This document shows positions 15,598 through 26,646 of a DNA stretch of 64,000 nucleotides, in pieces; the stretch's first letter is position 1, and the number at the start of each line of letters is the position of its first letter. The position numbers were made by a program, and so were the translations under genes. This DNA is from CAVWCQ01 sp963753545 (lineage in GTDB: Bacteria; Chloroflexota; Anaerolineae; Aggregatilineales; Aggregatilineaceae). The notes beneath the pieces were generated by a model. That model was not told the DNA's origin and searched no databases. It saw nothing but the letters and a program-made list of their open reading frames with translations. Location: positions 1 to 64,000 of the forward strand of contig CAVWCQ010000004.1 of the NCBI GenBank assembly GCA_963753545.1, written 5' to 3'.

Positions 15598-18500
15598 CTA
15601 GCTGATCAGGCCCGGCTGCGGCAGTTCCATCGTGTTGCCCCGGTCAATCAGCGGCAGACACATGGTAAACGTGCTGCCCTGCCCCGGCACGCTGATCAGG
15701 TCGATGTGTCCGTCGTGCAAATCGAGAATTTCCTTGGTGATCGCCAGCCCCAGCCCCGTACCGGACGCGATGCGAGATGCGTTTTCAGCGCGGTAGAAAC
15801 GGTCAAAGACATAGATCTGCTCCTCCGGCGGGATGCCGATCCCCGTATCCTGTACGACAATCTGCATTTCGCCGTTGGCCTCCAGCAAATCCACCGACAC
15901 TTTGCCGCCTTCAGGCGTATATTTAAGCGCGTTGCTGAACAGGTTGCGGAAGGCGCGCATCAACTGGTTGGGATCGCCATAGACTTCGCAGTGCCCGGCC
16001 TCGGAGTTCAGGCGGATCAGCAGTTGCTTCTCCTCGACCACCGGGCGCAGTTCCGCCATAATGCCCCGGCAGTGCTCCAACAGGTCGAACCAGCGCTTCT
16101 GCGGAGTGGCGCGCTTGGCGTCGAAGCGTGACAGTTCCAGAATATCTTCGATGAGTTCGCGGAGAACCTGGGCCTGCTGCTGAATTTCGCCCAGCATCTC
16201 GCGGCGCTCGCTCTCTTCAAAGCGATCATAATATTTCAGCAGTGTGCTTACCTGGAGCATAATGGCCGAGAGCGGCGTGCGTAATTCGTGTGAAACCGTC
16301 GAGACAAAGCGCCCCTTCAGTTCATCCAACTCGCGATAATAGGTCACATCGTGCAGCACAATCACCGTGCCCAGCGTGTATCCGTCTGCGTCTCGAACCT
16401 CAGCGCTGCGGGCCTGAATCGAGCGGCGCGGAATGCGCGCATACACGCCGCACTGCCGCACCATCATATCCGACGGACCCCGGCGCGCCAGCCAGCAGGG
16501 CCATGCCATATCATCGCGATCCGCTCCAATGCACTTCTGCAAACCGCACTGGCTGGCAAAATTCGTGCCGCTCTCGTTAATCAGCGATTCGGTAGGCAGG
16601 GCAAACTCATTGATCGGATCCAAAGCCGGGTTGAGCGCCTGGAGCCACTTCCACAATTGGAACGCGGCAAGTTGAGGGCCGCCCTTCTCGGCGGGATAGA
16701 AGGAGAACAGCGCTTCCGCCGCCGGATTCATCAAAACGAGATTGGCGCTGTGGTCAAACACCAGCAGACCATCGGCCACGCTTTGCAGAATCGTGCGAAT
16801 ATGCGCCTCACCGCGCACGGCCTCGCCATAGAGCCGGACATTCGCCAGCGCGACGCCAATCTGGCGGCCAATAGCGTCGAGCATGCGCGTTTCATCAGAT
16901 CGCCAGGGGCGCGGCTGTCCATGCACCAGCGTGATAATTCCCTGAACCTGTTCCTGATGCCAGATGGGAACGCTGATCACAGCGGAGATGCCTGTTAACT
17001 GGGTCAGGTCCTTGGTCGGTCCTTCGCCATCTGCCGACCAACCCAACTGCAAATCGGAATTGAGCGGGGCGATACCTGTCACGAGGTTGAGCGCGTCTTC
17101 CGTCACCCCGAAATGCGCCACCATATTGAGCGCCGTGCCATCCGTGCTGAGCAAATAAATCGCGCCGCCCATCACGTTCAACTGTTCCACAGTGGTTTGC
17201 AGCACGCCGTTCAGCATCTCGTCCATATCCAGCGAACTACTCAGCGTCCCTGCGACTGCATTACGTACGCTGAGGTCGATGGTGCGTTCTACGACCCGCT
17301 GCTCCAATTCGTCCGTGTAGCGGTGAATCTCGGCGTAAAGCTGGCGGTTTTCGATGGCTGCGGCGACGCGATCCGCAAAGGCACTGAGAATACGCCTATC
17401 TCGTCCCGTAAAAGCATTCAACTCGGAGCTTTGCAGGTCCAGTACACCAATCGTGCCATTGGCAGTCAGCAGGGGAACAACCAGTTCGGAGCGGGTGCGC
17501 GAGTTGCTGGGCACATAACGCTCGTCCTGAGAAACATCCGAGGCATAGATCAACTGGCCCAGGCGCACGGCTGCCGGAACAAGACCAGCGCCATCGATAT
17601 GCAGCGGCGTGCTTGCCTGAACCTGATATTCTCCGGCGCGGCCCAGCCGGACTATCTCGCCCGTCGCGCGGTCCACGACCATCACGCCGCAGTCTACCTT
17701 GCCAAATTCTTTGACCACGGCTTCCGCAATTTTCGCCCCGACTTCGGGCAGGTTGCTGGTCATAGGCAGCGAGATAAACAGGAAGGTCGTCCCGCGATAG
17801 AGCGCGGCCAGTTCATCGGCATAACTGCTCAGCGCATCGTACAGGCGTGCATTTTCAATGGCAATCGCCGCCTGGTCTGCAAAAGCCAGCAGCCGTTCCG
17901 CGTCTTTGAGCGAGAACATATTGGGTTTATCGCCGTCCAGGTTCAGCATGCCGATCACCTGCCCATCGATCCGGATGGGGGCGCTGATATGGGATAGTAT
18001 CCACTCAGTTTCGGGGTAATTTACCCATCCCTCGTCCTGGCGTGTATCAAAGACCACGTCAGGAATCCCGTTCAGGATGGCACGGCTAAGACCTGGCCAG
18101 GATGAGAGAGGCACGCGTATGGATTGCATCCATTCATTTATCCCGAATACCTCGTACCCTCGGTAGCGGGCAACGCGGCCAATACCCCCTTCGAGCAGCA
18201 TGATATTCGCCGCCACATGCGGAACGACGCGCCCAATGTTCGTCAGGATGCGTTCCAGCACTTCATCCAGATCCAGGGTGCTGCTGAGCAGTTCCGCCGT
18301 GTCGCGCAGGGCATCGGACAGGGTGCGCTGTTCCTGCTCTGCGGCAAAAAGCTGCGCGTTGCCAATCGCCATCGCTGCCTGATCCGCAAATGCGACCAGC
18401 CAGCCAGCATCCTTGCTCGTATAGATGCCCGGAACGGCACTGTCGAGGTTGAGCAGGCCGGTCACCTGCCCCTCGCGGCGGATAGGAGCACCGATATGAG

Positions 18501-21271
18501 CACGCACCCAGCGCGTCTCCGGGATATCCTCCCAGTCGGGTGACTGCTGGGTATCGTTGATAATAAGCGATTCGCCTGTCTGAATGATCTGCTCCTGGCA
18601 CGACCTGGGCTCATGCGCCAGTTCGATCTTACTGATATCGCCCCCCTCAGGCCGTTCCCGGTAGCCCCGGCTGCCTGCGATGCGCAGTCGACTGCCTTCA
18701 ACGAGCATGATGCTGGCGGCATCGTGCGGAATCACCCCTTGCAGGCCGTCGAGGATCCGTTCCAGCACTTCGTCCAGGCGCAGCGTGCTGTTTACTGCCT
18801 CCGCTGTATTGCGCAGCGCCTCGGCCAACAGCCGCTGTTCACGGGCGGCAGCTTCGGTACGCTCGTGATCAAGAGCCGCGCCCAGGGCCCCGGCAACACT
18901 GCGCAGCGTCTCAATTTCCAGCAGTGACCATTCACGCGGTTCCAGGGAGTCATCGAAGCCCAAAAAGCCCCACAACCCGCCGCCGCTGAAGATCGGAACG
19001 ACTGCCGTCGATAATATTTTCTGCGGCTCCAGAATGGTGCGCTCCGATTCTGGGAAATCGCGCACAAGGCCATAAATAGCATGCCCATCTTCGAAGGCAG
19101 ACAGCCAGCGCCCAAACCCGCCAGCCACATAACGAAGGTTCGGCCTGTCGAAGGTGGGTTCTGCATCGCCAGCACGCCATTCGTTACGCTGGCTCATCCG
19201 CATTTCCCCGTCGGAGTCCAAATAATTCTCGAAAATATGGACTCGGCTGACACCCGCCGCCTGACCCAGCCGGGCCAGTACGTCCGGCAGCACATCCTGA
19301 ATATTGCCTGCCCTGAGAAGCTGTTCGCCCGCGTAGCCCATCCCTTCGAGGATCGCGTCACGGCGGTGCAGTGCCGCTTCAGTCCGCTTGCGCTCCGTGA
19401 TGTCGTCGTACATACCCAACACGGCGACAATCTCACCCTGGTTGTTATAGAGGGGCACTTTGCTGGTGCGCAGCCAGATGATGTCGCCGTCCGAGGTTAA
19501 CTGCTGCTCCTCGTAATCGAGCTTAGGGATACCCGTATCGAGCACTTCGTGGTCATCGGCACGGTAGCGATCAGCAAAGTCCTTCCAAACGAGGTCAAAA
19601 TCGGTCTTGCCGATAATCTGCTCTGGCGACTCCAACCCGGCATCCTGGACAAAAGCGCGGTTGCCGCCGAGAAAGACCGACTTGCGATCTTTCCAGAAGA
19701 TCGCTTCGGGTACGTTGTCCATCACCAACCGCAGCATTTGTTCAGAGGCGTGCAGCTTCTGTTCAGCATGAACCCGGTCTGTCATATCCCGGACAATCAT
19801 CAACACTTCTTCATCGCCCGCCGCCACAATGCGCGCCTCAAAATCAAGGAGGGAATCGCCGATGGACAACTGGTAATTCAGTGTTTGCACCGTACCCGTA
19901 TCGAGCGCCAGGCGGGCTTTTTCCAGCGTGATGCTGGCAAGCTCAGGCAGCACTTCGGGCATGGTGCGGCCCAAAAACTGATCAGGGGGCAGCACCAATA
20001 ACTCAAGGCGAGGAGCCTTAAAGTTCAGGAAACGCCCTTCGCGACTCAACTGGAACATCAGGTCAGGGATGGCATTCAGCAGGGCCTGATTTTGCGCTTC
20101 GCTGCGCCGCAAAGCAGCTTCAGCCGCTTTACGTTCGGCAAGGTCGGCCTCGGTCTGCTGGTAGCGCGTGGCATTCGCAACCGCCGCCGCGATCAGGCGC
20201 GAAAGGGCATCGAACGTTTGAAGGTCACTACCCTGGTAAACACGCCTGCGGGTGGCCTGTACCATTCCAACCAACTGTCCGTCATGGTGCAGGGGTGCAA
20301 TCAGAGTAGAACGAAGTTCGCCATCGGGGCTTTCATAACTACCCAGGCGAATGGATTCGCCGCCGTGAATAAGACGGTTCAGCACATGATGATCGTTGTA
20401 AAGCGGTTCGGGAAATTCGCGCGGATCGAGCGGTTTGCCGTCGCGCCAGCCAAGGCTACAGACCATCGGTTCGTCGGGGTGATCGCGCAGCATAATCATA
20501 AACCAGTCGCAGCCAAGCATGGTACTGGCGAGGCGGTAAGCGGTCTCGTAAATTCGCACTGGCTCAAGTGACTGGTTGAGCTGGCGGCTGGCTTCATAGA
20601 GCAGGCCGAGGTCTTCCGTGCTTTTGATCAGCGCCGCTTCTGTTTTGTTGCGAGCCGTAACATCGCGCACAATGGCCTGAAATCGCGGGCTTGCCCTGGT
20701 AATCCAGCGGCACGATGGCGACTTCTACATCCAGGATCCCACCATCGAGCGCGTTGACCTTTCCCTCAAACATCTCACCGGGATGTTCGCCCTTTATAAC
20801 ACGCCTCGCCTGTTCGCGTAGGGCGTCGAGGCTCTGAGGATGCACAAAGCTGAGAGCCGGTTTCCCGATGATTGCGGATGCGTCGGCTGCACCCAGCAGC
20901 TTTACGCCAGCCGGGTTGATCTCGACAATCTGGTGGTCACAGTGAACGATCACCGCCAGCGGCGAGAGATCAATCAGCGAACTCAGGCGCGCTTCCTTTT
21001 CTGCATGGCTGCGTTTGCAGCGGGCCTGAACAAGCGTCTGGTGGCGTACATGACCCAGGGCCAGCACGGTAACCAGTGAGGAAATGAGTAGGTAAAGGCC
21101 AGCGTCAGGAGAATGGTGCGATAAAAGGCGCGCGGTCCCAAAAATATTCAGAGGCAGGACAGCCACCAACAGTGCCATGACAAATCGCCAGTGCGAGCTG
21201 CTTAGCCAGGACTTTGTCGACTGCCATGCGCGTCGAACGTTATAACCACCGCTTGCCTGAGGGTGCTGCAT
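15598..21271 (-). CDS. Giant multi-PAS/GAF orphan sensor histidine kinase (one frameshift)
   Basis: About 1,890 residues once a frame break near 20690 is joined. ATG 21271 follows GAGGAAGG. Order, approximate residues: two membrane helices (30-75), PAS (95-200), GAF (205-360), two PAS (385-620), five GAF (640-1480, with the repeated phrase LDEVLERIL), PAS with a cysteine insert (1490-1640), HisKA (1655-1720; phospho-acceptor in SHELRTPLSAI, His codon at 16288-16290) and HATPase_c (1765-1880; N box NLFSNALKYTPEGG, G1 DTGIGIPPEE, G2 GTGLGLAI). The Cys insert in the last PAS is C-x4-C-x11-C-x14-C. No response regulator or receiver domain is adjacent, so its partner is elsewhere. It should autophosphorylate in response to several cytosolic ligands or redox cues. 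Confidence 0.88.
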
Positions 21272-21453
21272 CAAGCCTTCCTCAACAATATCCCCTCCTC
21301 ACTATTATGCCGTGTATTCGCCACAGCGAAAGTTACATGCGTCGCCAAATTGGGACCAATTGTACTGGACAGGCTGCTACCGCCGGAAAAACCAGAGAGG
21401 GTGGTTATAAGTGGAGACCCCTCTTACTGGATTGAAGAGGGGTCCTGTATTTG

Positions 21454-22857
21454 TTAAAGAATCGTAAAGGATTGGTTCAAATCGGGGACATCGACCTTTT
21501 CATACCCAACTTCACGCCGCAGCGCCTCCGCCAGAGCCTCGGCTGCTTCCGGCTCTCCATGAACCAAAAACGTCTGGCGCGGGCGCTTGGTGATGGCTCC
21601 GGCCCAGGCCAGCAGTTCATTGTGATCCGCATGGCCCGAAAAGCCGTTAATGACTTCGACGTGGGCGCGCAACTGGTGTTCTTCACCGAAGATCCGCACG
21701 ACAGGCGTTTTTTCGACAAGACGGCGGCCCAGCGTGTCGGGAGCTTGCCAGCCCACAATCAGAACCGTGTTCGCCGGGTCTTCGATGCGGTTGCGCAGGT
21801 GGTGCAGAATTCGCCCGTTTTCCGCCATGCCGCTGGCGCTGATGACAATAAACGGATCTCGTTTAAAGTTGAGTTCCCGGCTTTCAGCAACAGAATGGGT
21901 ATAACGCAGTCCCTCAAAACCGAAGGGATCGCCTTCCGCCAGCATAAACTTCAGAATTTCGCTGTCGTACGCTTCGGGGTGCAGCCGGAATACCGATGTC
22001 GCGTTGACGGCAAGCGGGCTGTCTACATAAACGGGCACGTCAGGGATATCGTGATTCAACATCAGGCGGTGCAGCGTATAGACCAGCTGCTGGGTACGCC
22101 CCACCGCGAAGGACGGGATGATCAGCGCGCCGCCGCGCTTATACGTCTCGTTGACTACCGTCTCCAGCCGCTTTTCGGAATCCTCATAGGGTTCGTGCGT
22201 CCGGTTGCCGTACGTGCTCTCCATCACCAGCACATCAGCATGATCGACGGTTTCCGGATCGCAGATAATCGGCATATCCTTGCGGCCCAGGTCGCCGCTG
22301 AAGACGAGCCGGACATCCTTCCCGGAATCGCGATCCTCGATATCGAGCACGACAATCGCGCTGCCCAGCATATGCCCCGCGTCAAGGAAAGTGACCGTCA
22401 CCCCTGGCAGGATCGTGCGCGGGCGGTGGTAGCCCGTGCTGTTAAATTGATCCATGCAGCGTACAGCATCTTCGACGGTGTACAGCGGCTCAACAGGCGG
22501 CTCGCCCTTCTTGGCGTGTTTTTTGTTGACAAACTCCGCGTCGCGTTCCTGGATATAGGCGCTGTCCATGAGCATCGTTGCGCACAGGTCGCGCGTGGCT
22601 GCCGTACAGATGATATCGCCGTGAAACCCGCTTTTCACCAGGGTAGGAATATTGCCGCTGTGGTCGATATGCGCATGGCTGAGCACCAGTACATCGACCG
22701 ACGACGCATCAAAGGGCAGTGTGCGGTTGCGCTCGAACGCCACCTGGCGCGCCCCCTGGTACATGCCGCAGTCCAGCAAAACCCGCTGGCCGTTCACTTC
22801 GATAAGATGTTGAGACCCGGTAACGGTTCGTGCTGCACCATGAAACGTGATTTTCAT
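21454..22857 (-). CDS. Beta-CASP metallo-beta-lactamase-fold RNA nuclease
   Basis: 467 residues from ATG 22857 (MKITFHGAARTVTGS); the longer frame reads into a dispersed repeat. Zinc motif HAHIDHSG, then the MBL motifs in AGHMLGSAIV and SGDLGRKDMP, and the beta-CASP part: MESTYGNRTH, IPSFAVGRTQQL, SASGMAENGRILHHL, and FSGHADHNELL with HGEP near the end. This is the CPSF73/YsgP-like group (COG1236), which cut RNA endo- or exonucleolytically. A second, divergent member of the superfamily is at 55296-58225. The stop lies about 180 bp downstream of the kinase start. Confidence 0.9.
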   Translation of the reverse strand: MKITFHGAARTVTGSQHLIEVNGQRVLLDCGMYQGARQVAFERNRTLPFDASSVDVLVLSHAHIDHSGNIPTLVKSGFHGDIICTAATRDLCATMLMDSAYIQERDAEFVNKKHAKKGEPPVEPLYTVEDAVRCMDQFNSTGYHRPRTILPGVTVTFLDAGHMLGSAIVVLDIEDRDSGKDVRLVFSGDLGRKDMPIICDPETVDHADVLVMESTYGNRTHEPYEDSEKRLETVVNETYKRGGALIIPSFAVGRTQQLVYTLHRLMLNHDIPDVPVYVDSPLAVNATSVFRLHPEAYDSEILKFMLAEGDPFGFEGLRYTHSVAESRELNFKRDPFIVISASGMAENGRILHHLRNRIEDPANTVLIVGWQAPDTLGRRLVEKTPVVRIFGEEHQLRAHVEVINGFSGHADHNELLAWAGAITKRPRQTFLVHGEPEAAEALAEALRREVGYEKVDVPDLNQSFTIL

Positions 22858-22893
22858 GTCCTTACCCCCTGCACTGCTTGCTGCCCAATTTCT

Positions 22894-22916
22894 GTAGGGG
22901 CGTATGGCATACGCCC
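22894..22916. repeat. GTAGGGGC-type palindromic repeat
   Basis: GTAGGGGCGTATGGCATACGCCC contains the palindrome GGGCGTATG-CATACGCCC. Related copies beginning GTAGGGG occur at 27943-27965, 32209-32275, 32411-32440 and 44616-44664, and inverted at 42350-42385 and 49506-49516. A second repeat-like hairpin with GCTGAGCCGGGGTGAGG follows at about 22965-23018. Confidence 0.6.
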
Positions 22917-23040
22917 TGTTCATGTCAATTTGGCCGTTAGCGCCATCTACTTACCCTCGCCAACTTGCTTGGAGAGGGTCGGCACAGCACCGTTTTTTGT
23001 GCTGAGCCGGGGTGAGGTATGCGCTCGCCGTCCACAATCT

Positions 23041-24225
23041 CTACGTCAGCGGCGGCACGTCACTGCCACCATTCTCACTCAGATTAATACGAATGAGCAC
23101 CTCGATCAGTTCTTCCCCATATTCGGCGCGCCGCCACGGTCCGAGGCCGGGAATGTCGTCCAGGTCCTCGACGCAGGTTGGGCTGCGCTTCGCCAGTGCC
23201 CACAATGTATCGCGCGGGACAATCACATCGGATTCTACGCCACGCTCGGCGGCGCGCTGTTTGCGCCATTCGCGCAGCGCTTCATACCGGGCATGAACCT
23301 GCGGATCGGCGGCTTCGCGGCGCTTCGGTGGGCGCGGCGGCTTGGCGAGCTGTCCGCGCTGCACGGCACCGATGATCCGCTCCCCGTGGCGGCGGACCTG
23401 CTCTGCGCCCAACCCTTTGATCCCAAACAGGTCTTCCAGGCGGCGCGGCGTCAAGCGGGCGATTTCGAGCAGGGCGGGATCGGTGAATATCTTGAAGGGT
23501 GGCAGATCGAATCGTTTGGCCGCTTCGTCACGGGCCAGGTACAACTCGCGCACCACAGCCATCTGGCTGCGCCGCAGGTCCTGCACGCCGTTGATCCGCC
23601 AGAAACCCTCCGGATCAAAATGATGTTCGGCGGGCGATAACTCGGCAAGCTGGGCGAACGTCTCGTAGGCTTCTTCCAGGCGGCCCGCTGCTTGCAGTTC
23701 CGCATAGAGACGATCCCGCAGTTCCGGCAGATAGTGGGTATCCATCTGCGCGTAAGTCAACTGCTCCGGCGGCAGAGGGCGCGTAGCCCAGTTCGCCCGC
23801 TGGTAACGTTTCTCGGCCCGCACCCCAAACTGATCGGCCAGGATGCTGCCCAGGCCAATCGCCTGCCAGCCGCAGGCGCGCGCCGCCAGCATCGTGTCAA
23901 AAATATGGCTGAACGTGTAGCCATAGTCACGCTTGAGGGTAATGATATCGTACTCGGCAGCATGAAAGATGGTTTCCATTGCCGGGTCAGCCAGCAAATC
24001 GCCCAGCGGACTCATATCGTCAATCGCCAGCGGATCGATGATATAGTCCTGTTCGCGTGTCGATAGCTGCACCAGGCAGACTTTTTCATAATAGGCATAC
24101 AGGCTGTTGGATTCCGTATCGACCGCCAGCAGCGCCTGACCGCGCAGGCGATCCACGAGGCGGCGCAGTTCTATGGTATGCCGGATAAAACGGGCAGGTT
24201 GCAAATCAGAAGGGAGCGGCGTCAC
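23041..24225 (-). CDS. rnd: RNase D-like 3'-5' exoribonuclease with HRDC domain
   Basis: 394 residues from GTG 24225. The DEDDy exonuclease site is complete: LLAVDTESNSLYAYY (D, E), FHAAEYDIITLKRDYG (D), and LTYAQMDTHYL (Y, D). ATRPLPPEQLTYAQMDTHYL is diagnostic of RNase D. An HRDC helical domain follows (VVRELYLARDEAAKRFDLPPFKIF) and a second HRDC-like one near the C-terminus, giving the expected RNase D architecture. It trims tRNA and other stable RNA 3' ends. Symbol by family; specificity not proven. Confidence 0.88.
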   Translation of the reverse strand: MTPLPSDLQPARFIRHTIELRRLVDRLRGQALLAVDTESNSLYAYYEKVCLVQLSTREQDYIIDPLAIDDMSPLGDLLADPAMETIFHAAEYDIITLKRDYGYTFSHIFDTMLAARACGWQAIGLGSILADQFGVRAEKRYQRANWATRPLPPEQLTYAQMDTHYLPELRDRLYAELQAAGRLEEAYETFAQLAELSPAEHHFDPEGFWRINGVQDLRRSQMAVVRELYLARDEAAKRFDLPPFKIFTDPALLEIARLTPRRLEDLFGIKGLGAEQVRRHGERIIGAVQRGQLAKPPRPPKRREAADPQVHARYEALREWRKQRAAERGVESDVIVPRDTLWALAKRSPTCVEDLDDIPGLGPWRRAEYGEELIEVLIRINLSENGGSDVPPLT

Positions 24226-24400
24226 TCACACCCCCCACTATTCAGATGACAGGACATGGATTCCAATCCAGGAATGAGTGAACAACATAGTCTTAATTAT
24301 GTCCCGTCTGCCCTGTCCCGGCAACCTGCAAAACTGTCCGGCGCGGCAAACGTGATATAAAATGGCTCTTTGCGCGTGATTTTTGATGGGGGAACCACAC

Positions 24401-25353
24401 ATGCCAGCACCAATGATTCAAATCCGGGGATTGAAAAAACACTTTAACCCGCCGGATGGCCCTGTTGCCGTCAATGGCATCGACCTGGACATTCTGACCG
24501 GGGAAATCTTCAGCCTGCTTGGGGCCAAACGGGGCCGGAAAAACAACCACGATCAACATGATGTGTGGTCTGCTCACACCCACCGCGGGCGATGTGCTGA
24601 TCGACGGGCACTCCATCAGCAAGGAGCCGATGGCCGCCAAACAGGCCATTGGCGTTGTCCCGCAGGAACTCGCCCTCTACCCGACCCTCAGCGCCCGCCA
24701 GAACCTCACCTTTTTTGGCAAGATGTACGGTCTGGCTGGCAAAGAACTGAAAAAGCGCGTTGATGAAGTGCTGGCTTTCACCGAACTGACGGATCGGGCC
24801 AACGACGCAATCGAGGACTATTCGGGCGGCATGAAGCGCCGTGTCAATATCGGCGTGGGACTGCTGCACCGGCCCAAAATCGTTTTTCTGGACGAGCCAA
24901 CCGTTGCCATCGATCCGCAGTCGCGCCGCAATATTCTCGATGCGGTGAAGGCGCTCAATGCGCAGGGAACCACCGTCCTCTATACCACGCATTACATGGA
25001 AGAGGCCCAGGAACTCTCGGATCGGGTCGCGATCATCGATCACGGGACGATCATCGCCCTTGGCACGCAGCAAGAACTGACCCGCATGGTCGGTGAGGAA
25101 GATACGCTGATCTTCAAGGCCCAGGATGTGCCGCCCGGCGCGCTCGATAAGCTGAACGAAAGCGGTCTGATCCGGCAGGCGGTCCATGCGGATGGCGAGA
25201 TCCGCATGCTCGCCAAAGAGGGCCGTCGCGTGCTGCCCGATGTGATCCAGATGCTCAACGACGCCAGGGTCGACCCTGCAAGGTGTGGAAATCCACGAGC
25301 CGACGCTCGAAGCCGTGTTCCTGCACCTGACCGGGCGCGCTCTGCGCGACTGA
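24401..25353 (+). CDS. ABC-2 type exporter ATPase (two frameshifts)
   Basis: About 316 residues from ATG 24401. Walker A reads LLGPNGAGKTTT only after one G is removed from the GGGG at 24521-24524, a clear homopolymer error. Signature YSGGMKRRVNIG, Walker B PKIVFLDEPTVAID and the H-loop TTHYMEEAQ follow. The end is restored by a shift near 25265 to read LQGVEIHEPTLEAVFLHLTGRALRD, the standard DrrA/CcmA-like C-terminus. In Walker B the usual TVGLDP reads TVAIDP. It powers the two permeases encoded directly downstream, forming an export complex for a drug, lipid or polymer. Confidence 0.88.
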
Positions 25354-25365
25354 GGGAGCAGAGAC

Positions 25366-26634
25366 ATGTTGAGCAAAATATTCGCCATCGGGCGAAAAGA
25401 CATCTATATCACCTTCAAGGATCGTAACGCGATGCTGTATCTGCTCGTGACGCCGCTCGCCCTCAGCACGATCATCGGGCTGGCGTTTGGCACCAGCGGC
25501 GACGATGTGAGCATCGACGCCGTGCCCGTCACCGTGATCAATCAGGATGCGGGCGAACTCGGCCAGACCTACGAACAGGTGCTGGTCCATCCCGGCGCGG
25601 CGCTGGCTGATTTGGTGGACGGCACAAGCGGCACGAACCTGGATGCCGCCCGCGACGATGTGGAAAATGGCGATACAGCGGCCCTCGTTCATATCCCCGC
25701 GGATTTTTCCGAGCGCGCCCACAGTGGGCAGCCCAGCACCGTCGATGTCTATTATGACAGCGGGCGCAGCATCGGCCCCAGCGTCGTGATGGGCATCGTC
25801 AACGGCATCACCAACGGCATGAATACCGTGCTGATCGGGCAGCGTGTCGCCGCCAGCTATCTGCCGCAGTTAGGGGTGCAGCTTGGGCAGGACGAAGCGA
25901 CCATCGGGCAGGCCATCGGAGAGATGAGCCAGTCGCTCGTGCCCCAATCCGCCGCCGCGCTTGCCGAGCCGATTCAGCTTCAGGAAGTGGACGCCAAAGG
26001 CAAAAAGCGCGTCCTGGATATGCTGCAATATTTCGCCCCGTCGATGGCGATCCTGTTTATGACCTTCGCTATGGCGGCAGGCACGCGCAGCATCCTCAAT
26101 GAACAGAATGATTGGACACTCCAGCGCATCATCACCACGCCGACGCCGCGCTGGGTTTTTATGGCGGGCAAACTGCTCGGCACGTACATCACCGGGCTGA
26201 TCCAGATGGCCGCGCTGATCGCGCTGACCTCCCTCGTCGCCAAACTCATGGGCCGCGAAACGGCTGTCTGGGGCCACAACTACCTGGGTGTGGTCATCAT
26301 GGTGCTGATCGTCGTCTTTGCTGGGACCGGGCTGGCTCTGGTGATCGCGGCACTCTCGCATACGGTATCCCAGGCCGAAACGTACAGCACCGGAGCGCTG
26401 TTCCTGCTGGGTATGCTGGGTGGCTCGTTCATCCCCATCGAAAATCTGCCGGGCGTCATGAGTTTTCTTCCTAAGATTTCGCTCAATTACTGGGGCATCC
26501 AAGGCTTTGTCGATCTGTCCTACAATGACGCCTCCCTCGCGGACATTGCGCCGAATCTGCTGGTACTCGCCGCGATGGGCGCGCTTCTGTTCGTGATCAG
26601 CCTGTGGCGTTTCAACCGCCGCCTGGATATTTAG
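25366..26634 (+). CDS. ABC-2 type transporter permease
   Basis: 422 residues, 12 bp after the ATPase stop, with GGGAGCAGAGAC before the ATG. One N-terminal helix (NAMLYLLVTPLALSTIIGLAFG), a large extracytoplasmic region of about 180 residues (with VTVINQDAGELG, typical of YhgE/ABC-2 families), then about five helices (MAILFMTFAMAAGTR; IQMAALIALTSL; GVVIMVLIVVFAGTGLALVI; ALFLLGMLGGSFIPIENLP; LLVLAAMGALLFVISLWRF). The helix pair around GSFIPIENLPGVM is the conserved ABC-2 motif. Pairs with the next gene. Confidence 0.88.
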   Translation: MLSKIFAIGRKDIYITFKDRNAMLYLLVTPLALSTIIGLAFGTSGDDVSIDAVPVTVINQDAGELGQTYEQVLVHPGAALADLVDGTSGTNLDAARDDVENGDTAALVHIPADFSERAHSGQPSTVDVYYDSGRSIGPSVVMGIVNGITNGMNTVLIGQRVAASYLPQLGVQLGQDEATIGQAIGEMSQSLVPQSAAALAEPIQLQEVDAKGKKRVLDMLQYFAPSMAILFMTFAMAAGTRSILNEQNDWTLQRIITTPTPRWVFMAGKLLGTYITGLIQMAALIALTSLVAKLMGRETAVWGHNYLGVVIMVLIVVFAGTGLALVIAALSHTVSQAETYSTGALFLLGMLGGSFIPIENLPGVMSFLPKISLNYWGIQGFVDLSYNDASLADIAPNLLVLAAMGALLFVISLWRFNRRLDI

Positions 26635-26646
26635 GGGGATGACGCC

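Noticed and set aside
21451..23640. A 729-codon open frame on the plus strand.
   Set aside because: It is antisense to the beta-CASP nuclease and the RNase D-like gene, both of which show complete catalytic motifs on the minus strand; long antisense frames are common at this GC content.
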